From Alcanivorax sp. S71-1-4 (GTDB taxonomy: Bacteria > Pseudomonadota > Gammaproteobacteria > Pseudomonadales > Alcanivoracaceae), in contig NZ_AQOR01000005.1 in the NCBI RefSeq assembly GCF_009846755.1, positions 62,001 to 126,000 on the forward strand: a stretch of 64,000 nt of DNA, given 5' to 3'. Each line of letters opens with the position of its first letter. Position 1 is the stretch's first letter. Positions 28,172 to 35,864 of this stretch are shown piece after piece. Position numbers and translations under genes: made by a program. Under the pieces are notes generated by a model. It searched no databases, was not told where the DNA came from, and saw nothing but the letters and a program-made list of their open reading frames with translations.

Positions 28172-29215
28172 TCAGCAGCATCCTCCCACGGGCGTGATGA
28201 AACTGTCACTGGTAAACGGCATCCGGCTGCCACAATCAGGGAAAACACCGTAATGGGTCGAGAAATCCCCGATGAATTCGAAGTGCCCCGCGAAACGGCT
28301 GTCGTGCAACATGCGCCAGGTATTGCCGCAGACCGGGAACACCTTGCCGCGTTCGATCCGATGATGGTTATCCAGCACAAACGCTGACGGGCTTTCCGGT
28401 AAAGTGCCCCGATAAATCACCGCCTGGCCGTAGTCCTCACAGGCCGGCTCCAGGCCGGCCAGTTTGAACAGCCGGTAGGTCGCGGAGAAAAACCGGGCCG
28501 GCGCCAGGCGTGCGCGGATATGATCATTCCCGATAGTGATCGGGCGGTCCTCCACCAGACGCGGATCCAGAAACCCGGCCTGCCGGGCCAATGTGAGAAA
28601 ATCCTGCCAGTACAGGGCACCGGACAGGCATTCACCGTACAGGACCGGGTCCTGCAGCAGCATGTCGGGCATGCGCCGGTCGCCATAGACATCGGAAAAA
28701 TACATCTCACCGCCAGGCCTGAGCACACGAAACACCTCGTTCAGCGCCCGCGCCTTGTCCGTGCAGAGATTGATCACGCAGTTGGACACCACGATGTCGA
28801 AGTAATCGCTCTCCAGGCCCAGCTCATCCAGGTGCTCGATATCGCCCTGCACAAACCGCACGTTACTGCGTGCATGACCAAACGCCTGCTGGTGATACGC
28901 CTGGTGGCGTTCGGCAACGGCCAGTTGCTCGGGGGTCATGTCGACGCCGACCACCTCGCCCCGTTCACCTACCAGCGCGGAAAGCAGATACACATCGCGG
29001 CCGCTGCCACAACCGAGGTCGAGTACCCGCATCCCTTCCAGCTGTTGCGGTGCCACCAGCCCGCAGCCGTAGTAACGGCTCACCACTTCATCGTGCAGCA
29101 TCGCCAGCCACGGTTTGAGCCACGCGGGCGGCGCGGCATCGCAGCAGGCATTGGTTTGCAGGTCAGCGCTGCTTTGCAGTGTCTGGCCGTAGTAATCCCG
29201 TACATCCTTTTTCAT
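28172..29215 (-). CDS. arsM: ArsM-type arsenite methyltransferase
   Basis: 347 residues beginning KKDVRDYYGQTLQSSADLQT with a vicinal Cys pair (NACC). Motif I is VLDLGCGSGRDVYLLSALVG. The segments IVVSNCVINLCTDKARALNE and DPVLYGECLSGALY hold the cysteines that bind As(III) in ArsM enzymes. The C-terminal CGNTWRMLHDSRFAGHFEF region and a final GGCC resemble the longer ArsM form. The reaction is stepwise methylation of arsenite with SAM. ArsR or an arsenic operator is not visible nearby. It is the first gene of an operon with the radical SAM protein. Confidence 0.85.
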   Translation of the reverse strand: MKKDVRDYYGQTLQSSADLQTNACCDAAPPAWLKPWLAMLHDEVVSRYYGCGLVAPQQLEGMRVLDLGCGSGRDVYLLSALVGERGEVVGVDMTPEQLAVAERHQAYHQQAFGHARSNVRFVQGDIEHLDELGLESDYFDIVVSNCVINLCTDKARALNEVFRVLRPGGEMYFSDVYGDRRMPDMLLQDPVLYGECLSGALYWQDFLTLARQAGFLDPRLVEDRPITIGNDHIRARLAPARFFSATYRLFKLAGLEPACEDYGQAVIYRGTLPESPSAFVLDNHHRIERGKVFPVCGNTWRMLHDSRFAGHFEFIGDFSTHYGVFPDCGSRMPFTSDSFITPVGGCC

Positions 29216-29368
29216 GCCCCGTTCTCCCTTGTTGTGATGGCGTCACCAGACCGGCGACGCCCCCGCCTGACTGGCTCCCCATAGCTAGCAACGATGCATA
29301 ACACTTTCAGGTCACAAACGCCCGAGTTTGCCTGGTGGCCTGGACAGGCTCTGCGGGTTATCATGCCG

Positions 29369-29552
29369 CTTCGCAGGAGAGAGAGGGCTTCCCTCCGCCG
29401 AAGGCGCAAACTCCCATAATCGCTCAGGCACCATTACTGCGACGTCAATATCCGCCGACTGGAGAGCGGTCGTTCAGCGACCCACCGAAGGGGCAAGGCA
29501 ACCGGCACAGGCCGGCGGCCTAAACTCTCAGGTAACAGGACAGAGGGAGAGG
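29369..29552 (+). ncRNA. Tandem glycine riboswitch
   Basis: Two aptamers are recognisable. The first (about 29372-29445) has GGAGAG, CCGAAGGCGCAA (29398-29409) and CTCAGGCA. The second (about 29459-29552) has GGAGAG (29461-29466), CCGAAGGGGCAA (29485-29496), AAACTCTCAGGTA (29522-29534) and CAGAGGG. These are the conserved cores of the gcvT-type element. A 5-bp hairpin (29562-29578) abuts the GAGGAG ribosome site of the downstream channel gene and is a candidate expression platform. The remaining intergenic part, 29216-29368, holds no recognisable gene. Confidence 0.93.
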
Positions 29553-29589
29553 CAACCCCAACAGGCTGTATACGCCTGAGGAGCCCTCT

Positions 29590-30210
29590 GTGTTGACCCT
29601 GATCTATCTCGTTGCCATTTCCGCCGAAGCCATGTCCGGCGCGCTCGCCGCCGGCCGTCGCAACATGGACCTGTTCGGTGTCTCCCTGATTGCCTTCGTC
29701 ACCGCGCTCGGCGGGGGCACTGTGCGCGATATCCTGCTCGGCAATTACCCGGTCACCTGGACGCAGCATCCGGAATACATCTACCTGACCATTTCTGCCG
29801 GCCTGTTGACGCTGCTGGTGGCGCGCTTCATTCATCACCTGTACCGGCTGTTCCTGCTGGTCGATGCGCTGGGGCTGGTCGCCTTCACGATCATTGGTTG
29901 CAATGTGGCGCTGTCGCTCGGTTACAGCACGGTCGTGGTGATCATGTCGGCGGTCATTACCGGCATTTTTGGCGGCATCCTGCGCGATATTCTGTGCCAC
30001 CGCACGCCGCAGGTACTGCGTCGAGAGTTGTATGCCTGCGTCTCACTGGTGGTGGCGCTCGTCTATCTGGGCCTCAATGCGTGGCAGGTGGCCGAAGCCA
30101 TCACTCTGTCGCTCGCCTTTGCTGTCGGCATCAGCCTGCGGCTGGCAGCACTGCGCTGGGGCTGGTCGCTGCCGGTCTTCTCTTACCCGGCCGGCCGCTG
30201 GGGCCACTGA
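29590..30210 (+). CDS. TRIC/UPF0126-family membrane channel under glycine riboswitch control
   Basis: 206 residues, about seven membrane segments, starting at GTG with GAGGAG 6 bp upstream. Two internally repeated halves each carry the family motif: ALGGGTVRDILLGNYPVTW and IFGGILRDILCHRTPQVL. Structurally characterised bacterial TRIC proteins are trimeric cation channels. Members of the UPF0126 branch placed behind glycine riboswitches are suspected to take part in glycine or alanine movement, but this is inference from regulation. Its 3' end overlaps the convergent DoxX gene by 28 bp. Confidence 0.9.
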   Translation: MLTLIYLVAISAEAMSGALAAGRRNMDLFGVSLIAFVTALGGGTVRDILLGNYPVTWTQHPEYIYLTISAGLLTLLVARFIHHLYRLFLLVDALGLVAFTIIGCNVALSLGYSTVVVIMSAVITGIFGGILRDILCHRTPQVLRRELYACVSLVVALVYLGLNAWQVAEAITLSLAFAVGISLRLAALRWGWSLPVFSYPAGRWGH

Positions 30211-30863
30211 GCCCGGCGCGACCAGCGTGCCAGCCAGTCATCCAGGCTGACAAAGCGCCCGCCCCCCTGAAACAGCAGCACCAGCAGCATCAACAAGTAA
30301 GTTGCCGCAAATTCAATGCCGTTGTTGAGCACCACGAAGCGGCCTTTTTCCGTCAACCAGCGGACATCCCCGTGCTCACGCAGAATGCTGCGGGCACGGG
30401 TCAACCGTTGCCCCACCGCCTCACTGTTTTCCAGGCTGCGCTGCGCGGCAGGCACGCCAAGCGCCGCCAGCGGCGCAAACATGTTCGTTCCCGGATCAGA
30501 AGGCGCTACTGCAAACCAGCCATGCTGCCAATGCACCGACGCGATGGCGACCAGCATGGTCATGATCAGCGGCACCGTCACCAGCCGTATCGCCAGCCCC
30601 AACAGCAGCAGCACACCACCCACCAGTTCGGTCACGATCGCCAGCACGGCCAGCAACCAGGGCAATGGCAGGCCCAATCCCCAGTCGGCATTGCCAAACC
30701 AGCTGACGGTGGCCTCGAAGTGCATCAGTTTTTGCCAGCCCGCAGCAAAGAACACGGGCGCGAGAAACAGGCGCAGCAACAGTGGCGCGATAAAGTCCAG
30801 CGTACCGAGACGCCGCAGCCATGACTGGTAATGGTGATCAAGCCGGTGAAACAGGGTGAACAT
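30183..30863 (-). CDS. DoxX-family membrane protein
   Basis: 226 residues with four hydrophobic segments. FIAPLLLRLFLAPVFFAAGW and WLLAVLAIVTELVGGVLLLLG are typical of DoxX/DUF417-like proteins. A long hydrophilic loop (about 115-185) between segments three and four is larger than in minimal DoxX proteins. DoxX relatives are often controlled by ECF sigma factors and linked to oxidative or metal stress. Here it follows the anti-sigma gene by 57 bp, so it is probably a target of the sigma factor encoded upstream. Its end overlaps the TRIC gene. Confidence 0.82.
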   Translation of the reverse strand: MFTLFHRLDHHYQSWLRRLGTLDFIAPLLLRLFLAPVFFAAGWQKLMHFEATVSWFGNADWGLGLPLPWLLAVLAIVTELVGGVLLLLGLAIRLVTVPLIMTMLVAIASVHWQHGWFAVAPSDPGTNMFAPLAALGVPAAQRSLENSEAVGQRLTRARSILREHGDVRWLTEKGRFVVLNNGIEFAATYLLMLLVLLFQGGGRFVSLDDWLARWSRRAQWPQRPAG

Positions 30864-30920
30864 GGCGGGGCTCCCTTGCGCGCATCAGTGTCTATCACTG
30901 ATGCGCGGGAAGCGGATGTG

Positions 30921-31154
30921 TTACAGCGATTTCTCCTGACGGTGCAGATGCTGCATGACCTGCGCCACTTCCTCGTCACTGGCCGGGCCATGCATGAAGG
31001 GCACGGAGCGCAGCAATTGCCGCAACTGGCGCAGGTAACGGCGGCATATATGACAATGCAGCCAGTGCAGCCGCATGGCCAGCCGCTCGCGCAGGCGCAT
31101 GTCGCCCTCCAGCATCCTGTCTGCTGCCCCGGCAAACTCCCGGCACTTCAGCAT
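30921..31154 (-). CDS. Zinc-finger-type anti-sigma factor
   Basis: 77 residues starting MLKCREFAGAADRMLEGDMRL. The His-x3-Cys-x2-Cys arrangement (HWLHCHICRRY, about residues 30-40) matches a zf-HC2/ZAS anti-sigma domain. No membrane segment is present, so it should be a soluble sensor that holds its sigma factor until stress alters the zinc site. AAGGAG lies 8 bp upstream. It follows the sigma gene and is reached through two overlapping nine-codon mini-ORFs formed by a 23-bp tandem repeat. Confidence 0.82.
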   Translation of the reverse strand: MLKCREFAGAADRMLEGDMRLRERLAMRLHWLHCHICRRYLRQLRQLLRSVPFMHGPASDEEVAQVMQHLHRQEKSL

Positions 31155-31212
31155 TCACCTGTCTCCTTACTCAGCATTCGCCTGTCTCCCTACTCAGCAT
31201 TCGCCTGTCTCC
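31152..31212 (-). repeat. 23-bp tandem repeat at the sigma/anti-sigma junction
   Basis: Units 31152-31174, 31175-31197 and partial 31198-31212 each carry a Shine-Dalgarno-like GGAGACAGG and an ATG. On the minus strand they create ORFs at 31200-31171 (MLSRETGEC) and 31177-31148 (MLSKETGEC). Each begins 4 nt before the preceding TGA and ends over the next ATG. The anti-sigma ATG at 31154 is the third start. Confidence 0.88.
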
Positions 31213-31814
31213 TGATAATGATCCACCAACCCGAACAGCCGCGCGCGGGCACGGTGCAGCAGTACCCGTGCATTGGATGCCGAAAGCCCCAGAAGGTTAC
31301 AGATTTCGTCAAACGGCAGGCCGTCGGTATCGCGCATTTCCAGCAGCGCTCGCTGATTGCCCGGCATGCCCGTGAGCAGGCGCTCAAGGCAATCGGCCAG
31401 TTGCGCCGTCATCAGCAGCCCCTCCGGGCTGTCGCTGTGCCACGGGGCCGGCGGCGCCGACCACAGGCCGCGCTGGTCAAACCGGGCTGCCAGCGGGTCC
31501 ACTGTCTCTGGCAGGCTCTCCAGCGACACTTCCCGGCCCTGCTTGCGCAACCACATGCGCCCCTCGTTGATCACGATCCGCGAGAGCCAGGTACGCAGGC
31601 TGGCACGCCCCTCGAAGGAGGCGACGGCACCGTACGCTTTCAGCCATGCCCGCTGCACCATTTCCTCGGCATCGTTCTCGCCGACCATGGCGCGCGCCAA
31701 GGCGATCAGTGCCCGGTGATGACGCCGCACCAGCGCTGAAAACGCCGCCTGGTCACCGCCCTTCAACTGCGCCAGCCAGGCCGCGTTTTCTTCCGGCCCG
31801 TTATCTGTGGTCAT
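31194..31814 (-). CDS. ECF-type RNA polymerase sigma factor
   Basis: 206 residues. Region 2 is AFSALVRRHHRALIALARAMVG with DAEEMVQRAWLKAYGAVASF; region 4 is MPGNQRALLEMRDTDGLPFDEICNLLGLSASNARVLLHRAR. The linker (about 95-135) is longer than usual. It heads an operon with a zinc-finger anti-sigma factor and a DoxX protein, a layout used by stress-responsive ECF systems. GGGGACAGGGC precedes the start. The C-terminal residues YQETGEC are encoded by the first unit of the junction repeat. Confidence 0.9.
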   Translation of the reverse strand: MTTDNGPEENAAWLAQLKGGDQAAFSALVRRHHRALIALARAMVGENDAEEMVQRAWLKAYGAVASFEGRASLRTWLSRIVINEGRMWLRKQGREVSLESLPETVDPLAARFDQRGLWSAPPAPWHSDSPEGLLMTAQLADCLERLLTGMPGNQRALLEMRDTDGLPFDEICNLLGLSASNARVLLHRARARLFGLVDHYQETGEC

Positions 31815-31933
31815 GCCCTGTCCCCGGCTGCGAAACGATGCCCGATGATGTTATGCGCAACAACGCAGCGGCAACAGCCCGCCCTGCGGCATGGCCGGCC
31901 ACCCCGGCGGCCCGCGCCGGCGTTGAATCTGAA

Positions 31934-31962
31934 TTGAATCCGAACAAATGTCCGGCTATCTT
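31934..31962 (+). promoter_or_regulatory. Candidate sigma-70 promoter for the hydrolase/SDR/monooxygenase operon
   Basis: TTGAAT (31934-31939), a 17-bp spacer and TATCTT (31957-31962) lie 95 bp upstream of the GTG start. A second TTGAATC occurs 11 bp before the -35 as a direct repeat and may be part of a regulator site. Confidence 0.55.
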
Positions 31963-32056
31963 GCCATCGATCAATGTAACAGTGCTTGAGGATGGGTGTT
32001 TCGTCCCCCCCTCACACCAGCCAGGTCCTGGCCACCCAACCAAAGGGGGACTGCCC

Positions 32057-32986
32057 GTGAACACCGCAACCCTTCATCAATACACCCCGAAGAACGCCCC
32101 GCCCAGGGCAGACGTCCCGATCCGCCACATGGATTTCCGGTTTGAGGCCAGCGAGGCGGACACCCGCTTTTATCTGAATACGGAACTGGCCACGGCCTAT
32201 TTCGAGGCCCTGTCGATCTTCCTGACGTTCGGTGAGGACCTGGTGATCGATACCGCCCGTCATCACCGCCAGTTCCTCAAGGACACCGAACTGAAACGGC
32301 GCGTCACATCGCTGATCGGCCAGGAGGCCATCCACTCGAAAATGCACAACGAGTGGAACGACGTGCTGGCACAACACCGCTTCCCGGTGGCCTTCTATCG
32401 CTTCCTGGCGCACAACGTCTTCAAGTACGGTTTCAAGCAACTGCCACACCGCCTGCAGCTGTCACTGATGGCCGGCATCGAGCATTTCACCGCCGTGATG
32501 GCGGAGTTCTTCATGAAACATGAAGAGATCTTTTTCGAAACCGACGACGAAAAGCAACGTGCCCTGTGGATGTGGCACATGCTGGAAGAATCCGAGCACA
32601 AGGACATTGCCTACGATGTCTACCAGACGCTGTCGGGCAGCTATCCGCTGCGGATCAGCGGCTTTGCGCTGGCGTTCATCACTATCCTCATGCTCGTCCC
32701 CCTCGGCGGCGCCGCCATTCCCGTGCTGCGCAGACCCCGTAATCTGCTCAGCCTGCGCTACTGGAAAGACGTGCGTCGCAGCGTCGGCCTGCTGTTTGGC
32801 CCCAAAGAAGGGGTCTACGGCAGCACCATGGGACACATCCTGGACTACCTGCGTCCGGATTTTCATCCCAATGACCACGACACCACGGCGTACCTGGAAT
32901 ACTACAAAGAACGGCTGCTGCACCCCGACACCGGCCTGCTGACACCCTATCTGGTCAAGGAATTCGTGCCCGCCAAACGCGTGTGA
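32057..32986 (+). CDS. Ferritin-like metal-dependent hydrolase family protein (PF10118 type)
   Basis: 309 residues from GTG at 32057, with GGGGGA 7 bp upstream; the frame extends far upstream without support. MDFRFEASEADTRFYLNTEL is followed by two Glu-x-x-His motifs, EAIHSKMH (about residues 92-99) and EESEHKDIAYDVY (about 180), spaced as in four-helix ferritin-like di-metal proteins. One hydrophobic segment (ALAFITILMLVPLGGAAIPVL) may insert in the membrane. The family is called a predicted metal-dependent hydrolase, but the enzyme activity is not established. It heads a three-gene operon with an SDR and a flavin monooxygenase. Confidence 0.82.
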   Translation: MNTATLHQYTPKNAPPRADVPIRHMDFRFEASEADTRFYLNTELATAYFEALSIFLTFGEDLVIDTARHHRQFLKDTELKRRVTSLIGQEAIHSKMHNEWNDVLAQHRFPVAFYRFLAHNVFKYGFKQLPHRLQLSLMAGIEHFTAVMAEFFMKHEEIFFETDDEKQRALWMWHMLEESEHKDIAYDVYQTLSGSYPLRISGFALAFITILMLVPLGGAAIPVLRRPRNLLSLRYWKDVRRSVGLLFGPKEGVYGSTMGHILDYLRPDFHPNDHDTTAYLEYYKERLLHPDTGLLTPYLVKEFVPAKRV

Positions 32987-33012
32987 CACGCGCAACGTTG
33001 TGGAAGTGCCTT

Positions 33013-33849
33013 ATGATGAATTTTCTGAAACAGCGCTTTGCCAAACCCAGCAAGCATGCCTACGCCGTGGTCACTGGCGCCGGCAGCGGGATCGGCAGAA
33101 GCTTCGCTCTGGAACTGGCACGGCGTCACGGCAGCATCGTCTGCGCCGATATCAACCTGGCTGCCGCCGAGGAGACCGTCGCCCTGATCGAACAGGCAGG
33201 CGCCCGTGGTTTTGCGCGCCAATGTGATGTGGGCAGTGCCGAACAGGTACAGCAACTGGCCGAACAGGCGGAGAAGCTGCTGCAACATCCGGTCACGCTG
33301 GTGATCAATAATGCCGGCGTCGGCCTGGGCGGCAAGTTCGATGAACTGAGCCTGGATGACTGGCAATGGTGCATGAACGTCAACCTGTGGGGCGTGATCC
33401 ACGGTTGCCATTATTTCGTGCCGGGTTTCAAGAAACAGGGCCGTGGCGCGATCATCAACGTGGCCTCCGCCGCCTCCTACACAGCGGCACCCGAGATGAG
33501 CGCGTACAACGTGACCAAGGCCGGTGTGCGGGCGCTGTCGGAAACCCTGTTCGCGGAGCTGAAAAAGGACAACATTCGCGTCAATGTCCTCTGCCCGACC
33601 CTGGTGCCCACCAACATCATCAAGGACGGCCGCATTCCCGAGCGGTATTCCCGGCTGGCGAACCACGCCCTGATGAATTACGCGATGACCACCAGCGATG
33701 CCGTGGCCCGGCTGACGCTGAACCGCCTGGACAAGGGCGAGCTGTACACCACACCGCAGGTGGATGCGAAGCTGCTCTGGATGATGAAGCGGGCCTCGCC
33801 CGACCTGTACGCCAGATTCCTGGGCTTCTCCTACCGTTTCGTCAAATAA
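33013..33849 (+). CDS. Short-chain dehydrogenase/reductase
   Basis: 278 residues from the ATG at 33013 with GGAAG 6 bp upstream; the ATG at 33016 is an equal alternative, and a GTG at 32983 overlaps the previous gene. The NAD(P)-binding motif is VVTGAGSGIGRSFALELA, NNAGVGLGG follows, and the catalytic Ser-Tyr-Lys set is in INVASAASYTAAPEMSAYNV plus the following TK. DINLAAAEE after beta-2 favours NAD(H). The C-terminus is rich in basic and aromatic residues. It probably interconverts an alcohol and ketone before or after the monooxygenase. Confidence 0.88.
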   Translation: MMNFLKQRFAKPSKHAYAVVTGAGSGIGRSFALELARRHGSIVCADINLAAAEETVALIEQAGARGFARQCDVGSAEQVQQLAEQAEKLLQHPVTLVINNAGVGLGGKFDELSLDDWQWCMNVNLWGVIHGCHYFVPGFKKQGRGAIINVASAASYTAAPEMSAYNVTKAGVRALSETLFAELKKDNIRVNVLCPTLVPTNIIKDGRIPERYSRLANHALMNYAMTTSDAVARLTLNRLDKGELYTTPQVDAKLLWMMKRASPDLYARFLGFSYRFVK

Positions 33850-33868
33850 ACCAACAGAGACCCCGACC

Positions 33869-35380
33869 ATGGCAGCACACGACACTACGGCCTCTGCGGC
33901 ACCTATCTACGACACCTTTATCGTCGGTGCGGGCATTTCCGGCATCGCCGCCGCCATCAAGCTGAAGCAGGAGGGTTACCACGACTTTCTGGTCATCGAG
34001 CAGTCCGATCGCGTCGGCGGCACCTGGCGCGAAAACACCTATCCCGGCTGCGGCTGTGATGTACCGTCCTCACTGTATTCCTACTCGTTTGCCCTGAGCA
34101 GCAAGTGGAGCCGGCTGTTCGCCAAGCAGCCGGAAATCCTGCGCTACCTGCAGGACGTCAGCGACAGTTTCCAGGTCACGCCGCTGATCCAGTTCAACAC
34201 AGCGCTGGAAAACGCCCGCTGGGATGACCACCGCCACCTCTGGGTGCTGGACACATCGCGCGGCCAATACCTGGCAAAAACCGTCATCTTCGCCACCGGC
34301 CCCATCACGGAATCCCAGATTCCTGCGATCCCCGGCCTGGAGAGTTTCCGGGGAGAAATGTTCCATTCCGCCAAGTGGAATCACGACTACGACCTGACCG
34401 GCAAGCGCGTGGCGGTGATCGGCACTGGCGCGTCAGCGATCCAGTTTGTGCCCGAAATCCAGCCCGCCGTGAAAGAGCTGTTCGTCTTTCAGCGCACCGC
34501 ACCCTGGGTGCTGCCCAAACCGGACCTGCCGCTGGGCGACCTGAGCAAGCTCGCCATCGAAAAACTGCCGGTCATTCAGCATGGCTGGCGCAAGGCCGTG
34601 GCCAGTTCCCTGAACGTGATCAACTTCGGCCTGCGCAACCCCGGCGTGCTGAAGCCGATCAGCGCGGCGGCCCGTCAGTTACTGAAACTGCAGATCCGGG
34701 ACGCCCGCCTGCGTGAAGCCGTCACCCCGGATTTCACCCTGGGCTGCAAGCGCATTCTGTTTGCCAACAACTATTACCCTGCCCTGCAGGCGGACAACAC
34801 GACGCTCATCCCTCACGGTCTGGTCGAAGTGGACAACAACACCGTGATCGCCGCCAACGGCGAACGCCATGAAGTGGATGTGATCATCTGGGGCACCGGC
34901 TTCGATGTCTCGCATCCGCCGATTGGCAAGAAGGTGTTCAACGCCAATGGGGAACGCATCTCGGACCTGTGGAAAAACAGCTCGCCGGAAGCCTTCCTGG
35001 GCACCAGCCTGGAAAACACCCCGAACGCCTTCCTGGTCCTGGGCCCGAACGTGCTGGTGTATGACTCCTTCATCGGGCTGGCCGAAGCCCAGCTGGACTA
35101 CATCATTGATGGCCTGAAAAAAGTCAGGTCACAGGGCATCAGCAAGTTCAGCATCAAGCCGGACGTACTGAAACAACACAACGACACGGTGCAGAAACAC
35201 CTGCAGACCACCGTCTTCAACAGCGGTGGCTGCAAGAGCTACTACCTGGATGCCAATGGCCGCAACTTCGCTGCCTGGCCCTGGTCCCTGGCGACGCTGA
35301 AAAAACGGCTGAAGACCTTCCCGGTAGACGCCTACGACGTGCTGTACGCCCCGCCGGCGACGCAGCGCGCAGCCTCCTGA
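33869..35380 (+). CDS. Flavin-containing (Baeyer-Villiger type) monooxygenase
   Basis: 503 residues. An FAD-binding GAGISGIAAAIKLKQ motif is at about 22-36, the NADPH-binding motif VIGTGASAIQFVPE is near residue 185, and FRGEMFHSAKW matches the Baeyer-Villiger fingerprint FxGxxxHxxxW. Such enzymes insert oxygen next to a ketone or oxidise long-chain or cyclic hydrocarbons. With the SDR and ferritin-like protein upstream it forms a small oxidation pathway, possibly for a hydrocarbon, steroid or fatty ketone. The substrate cannot be read from sequence. A hairpin terminator follows. Confidence 0.9.
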   Translation: MAAHDTTASAAPIYDTFIVGAGISGIAAAIKLKQEGYHDFLVIEQSDRVGGTWRENTYPGCGCDVPSSLYSYSFALSSKWSRLFAKQPEILRYLQDVSDSFQVTPLIQFNTALENARWDDHRHLWVLDTSRGQYLAKTVIFATGPITESQIPAIPGLESFRGEMFHSAKWNHDYDLTGKRVAVIGTGASAIQFVPEIQPAVKELFVFQRTAPWVLPKPDLPLGDLSKLAIEKLPVIQHGWRKAVASSLNVINFGLRNPGVLKPISAAARQLLKLQIRDARLREAVTPDFTLGCKRILFANNYYPALQADNTTLIPHGLVEVDNNTVIAANGERHEVDVIIWGTGFDVSHPPIGKKVFNANGERISDLWKNSSPEAFLGTSLENTPNAFLVLGPNVLVYDSFIGLAEAQLDYIIDGLKKVRSQGISKFSIKPDVLKQHNDTVQKHLQTTVFNSGGCKSYYLDANGRNFAAWPWSLATLKKRLKTFPVDAYDVLYAPPATQRAAS

Positions 35381-35387
35381 CCTGCTC

Positions 35388-35412
35388 AATGGCCCCCTTG
35401 CCGGGGGCCATT
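35388..35412 (+). terminator. Hairpin terminator after the monooxygenase gene
   Basis: AATGGCCCCC pairs perfectly with GGGGGCCATT around a 5-nt loop 8 bp after the stop codon. The following ATTCCCC is only weakly T-rich. Confidence 0.7.
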
Positions 35413-35539
35413 ATTCCCCGCTGCTCCAACTCCCCCCGCCAGAAACGCGCACCATTCAGCGTCACGCACTGACGCATACCGTGGCGAATATCGCACGCCC
35501 CTCGCATTACCCGGCGGCTAAGGTCGACGTATGACACGT

Positions 35540-35583
35540 ATGCGAGACACCTGCAACTAAAATCAGTTGCAATAAGCTCGCAT
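35540..35583. promoter_or_regulatory. Nested palindromic operator upstream of hicAB
   Basis: The inner pair TGCAACT (35552-35558) / AGTTGCA (35565-35571) and outer pair ATGCGAG (35540-35546) / CTCGCAT (35577-35583) share one centre. A TTGCAA at 35567 could be a -35 element, so binding by HicB would block the promoter. The site ends 32 bp before hicA. Confidence 0.65.
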
Positions 35584-35615
35584 GCCCCTTAGCATCCGCC
35601 CCGGAGTGACGTCCT

Positions 35616-35864
35616 ATGACACGCCACGACATCCTGCTGGTACGGCTGCGCGACACACGGCGCAGCTTTACCTGGCGGGATCTGGACACCCTGCTCGGGC
35701 GCCTGGGTTACCAACGCACCGAAGGCCGCGGTTCGCGGGTCAGGTTCTGCAACGGCGATCCTGCTGCACTGATCTGCCTGCACCGGCCACACCCGGGCAA
35801 TGAGCTGAAACTGTACGCGCGCCGGCAGATCCTGGCCGCGCTCACAGCCGGAGAACTGATCTGA
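35616..35864 (+). CDS. hicA: HicA-type mRNA interferase toxin
   Basis: 82 residues. The sequence TWRDLDTLLGRLGYQRTEGRG followed by SRVRFCN, and the segment CLHRPHPGNELKLYARRQI, match the HicA subfamily whose double-stranded-RNA-binding-like fold carries the catalytic His in HRPHP. HicA cleaves mRNA when not bound by HicB. It is longer than the minimal 58-residue HicA. Its stop codon and the hicB ATG overlap by one base (TGATG), so the pair is translationally coupled. Confidence 0.88.
   Translation: MTRHDILLVRLRDTRRSFTWRDLDTLLGRLGYQRTEGRGSRVRFCNGDPAALICLHRPHPGNELKLYARRQILAALTAGELI

Noticed and set aside
27230-29215. Complete ars resistance operon
   Set aside because: No arsR, arsB/acr3 or arsenic operator is visible near arsM; the arsC-like gene is 18 kb away in a wrbA context.
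31152-31212. Short tandem repeat considered as a CRISPR remnant
   Set aside because: Units are directly adjacent with no spacers and overlap coding sequence and ribosome sites.
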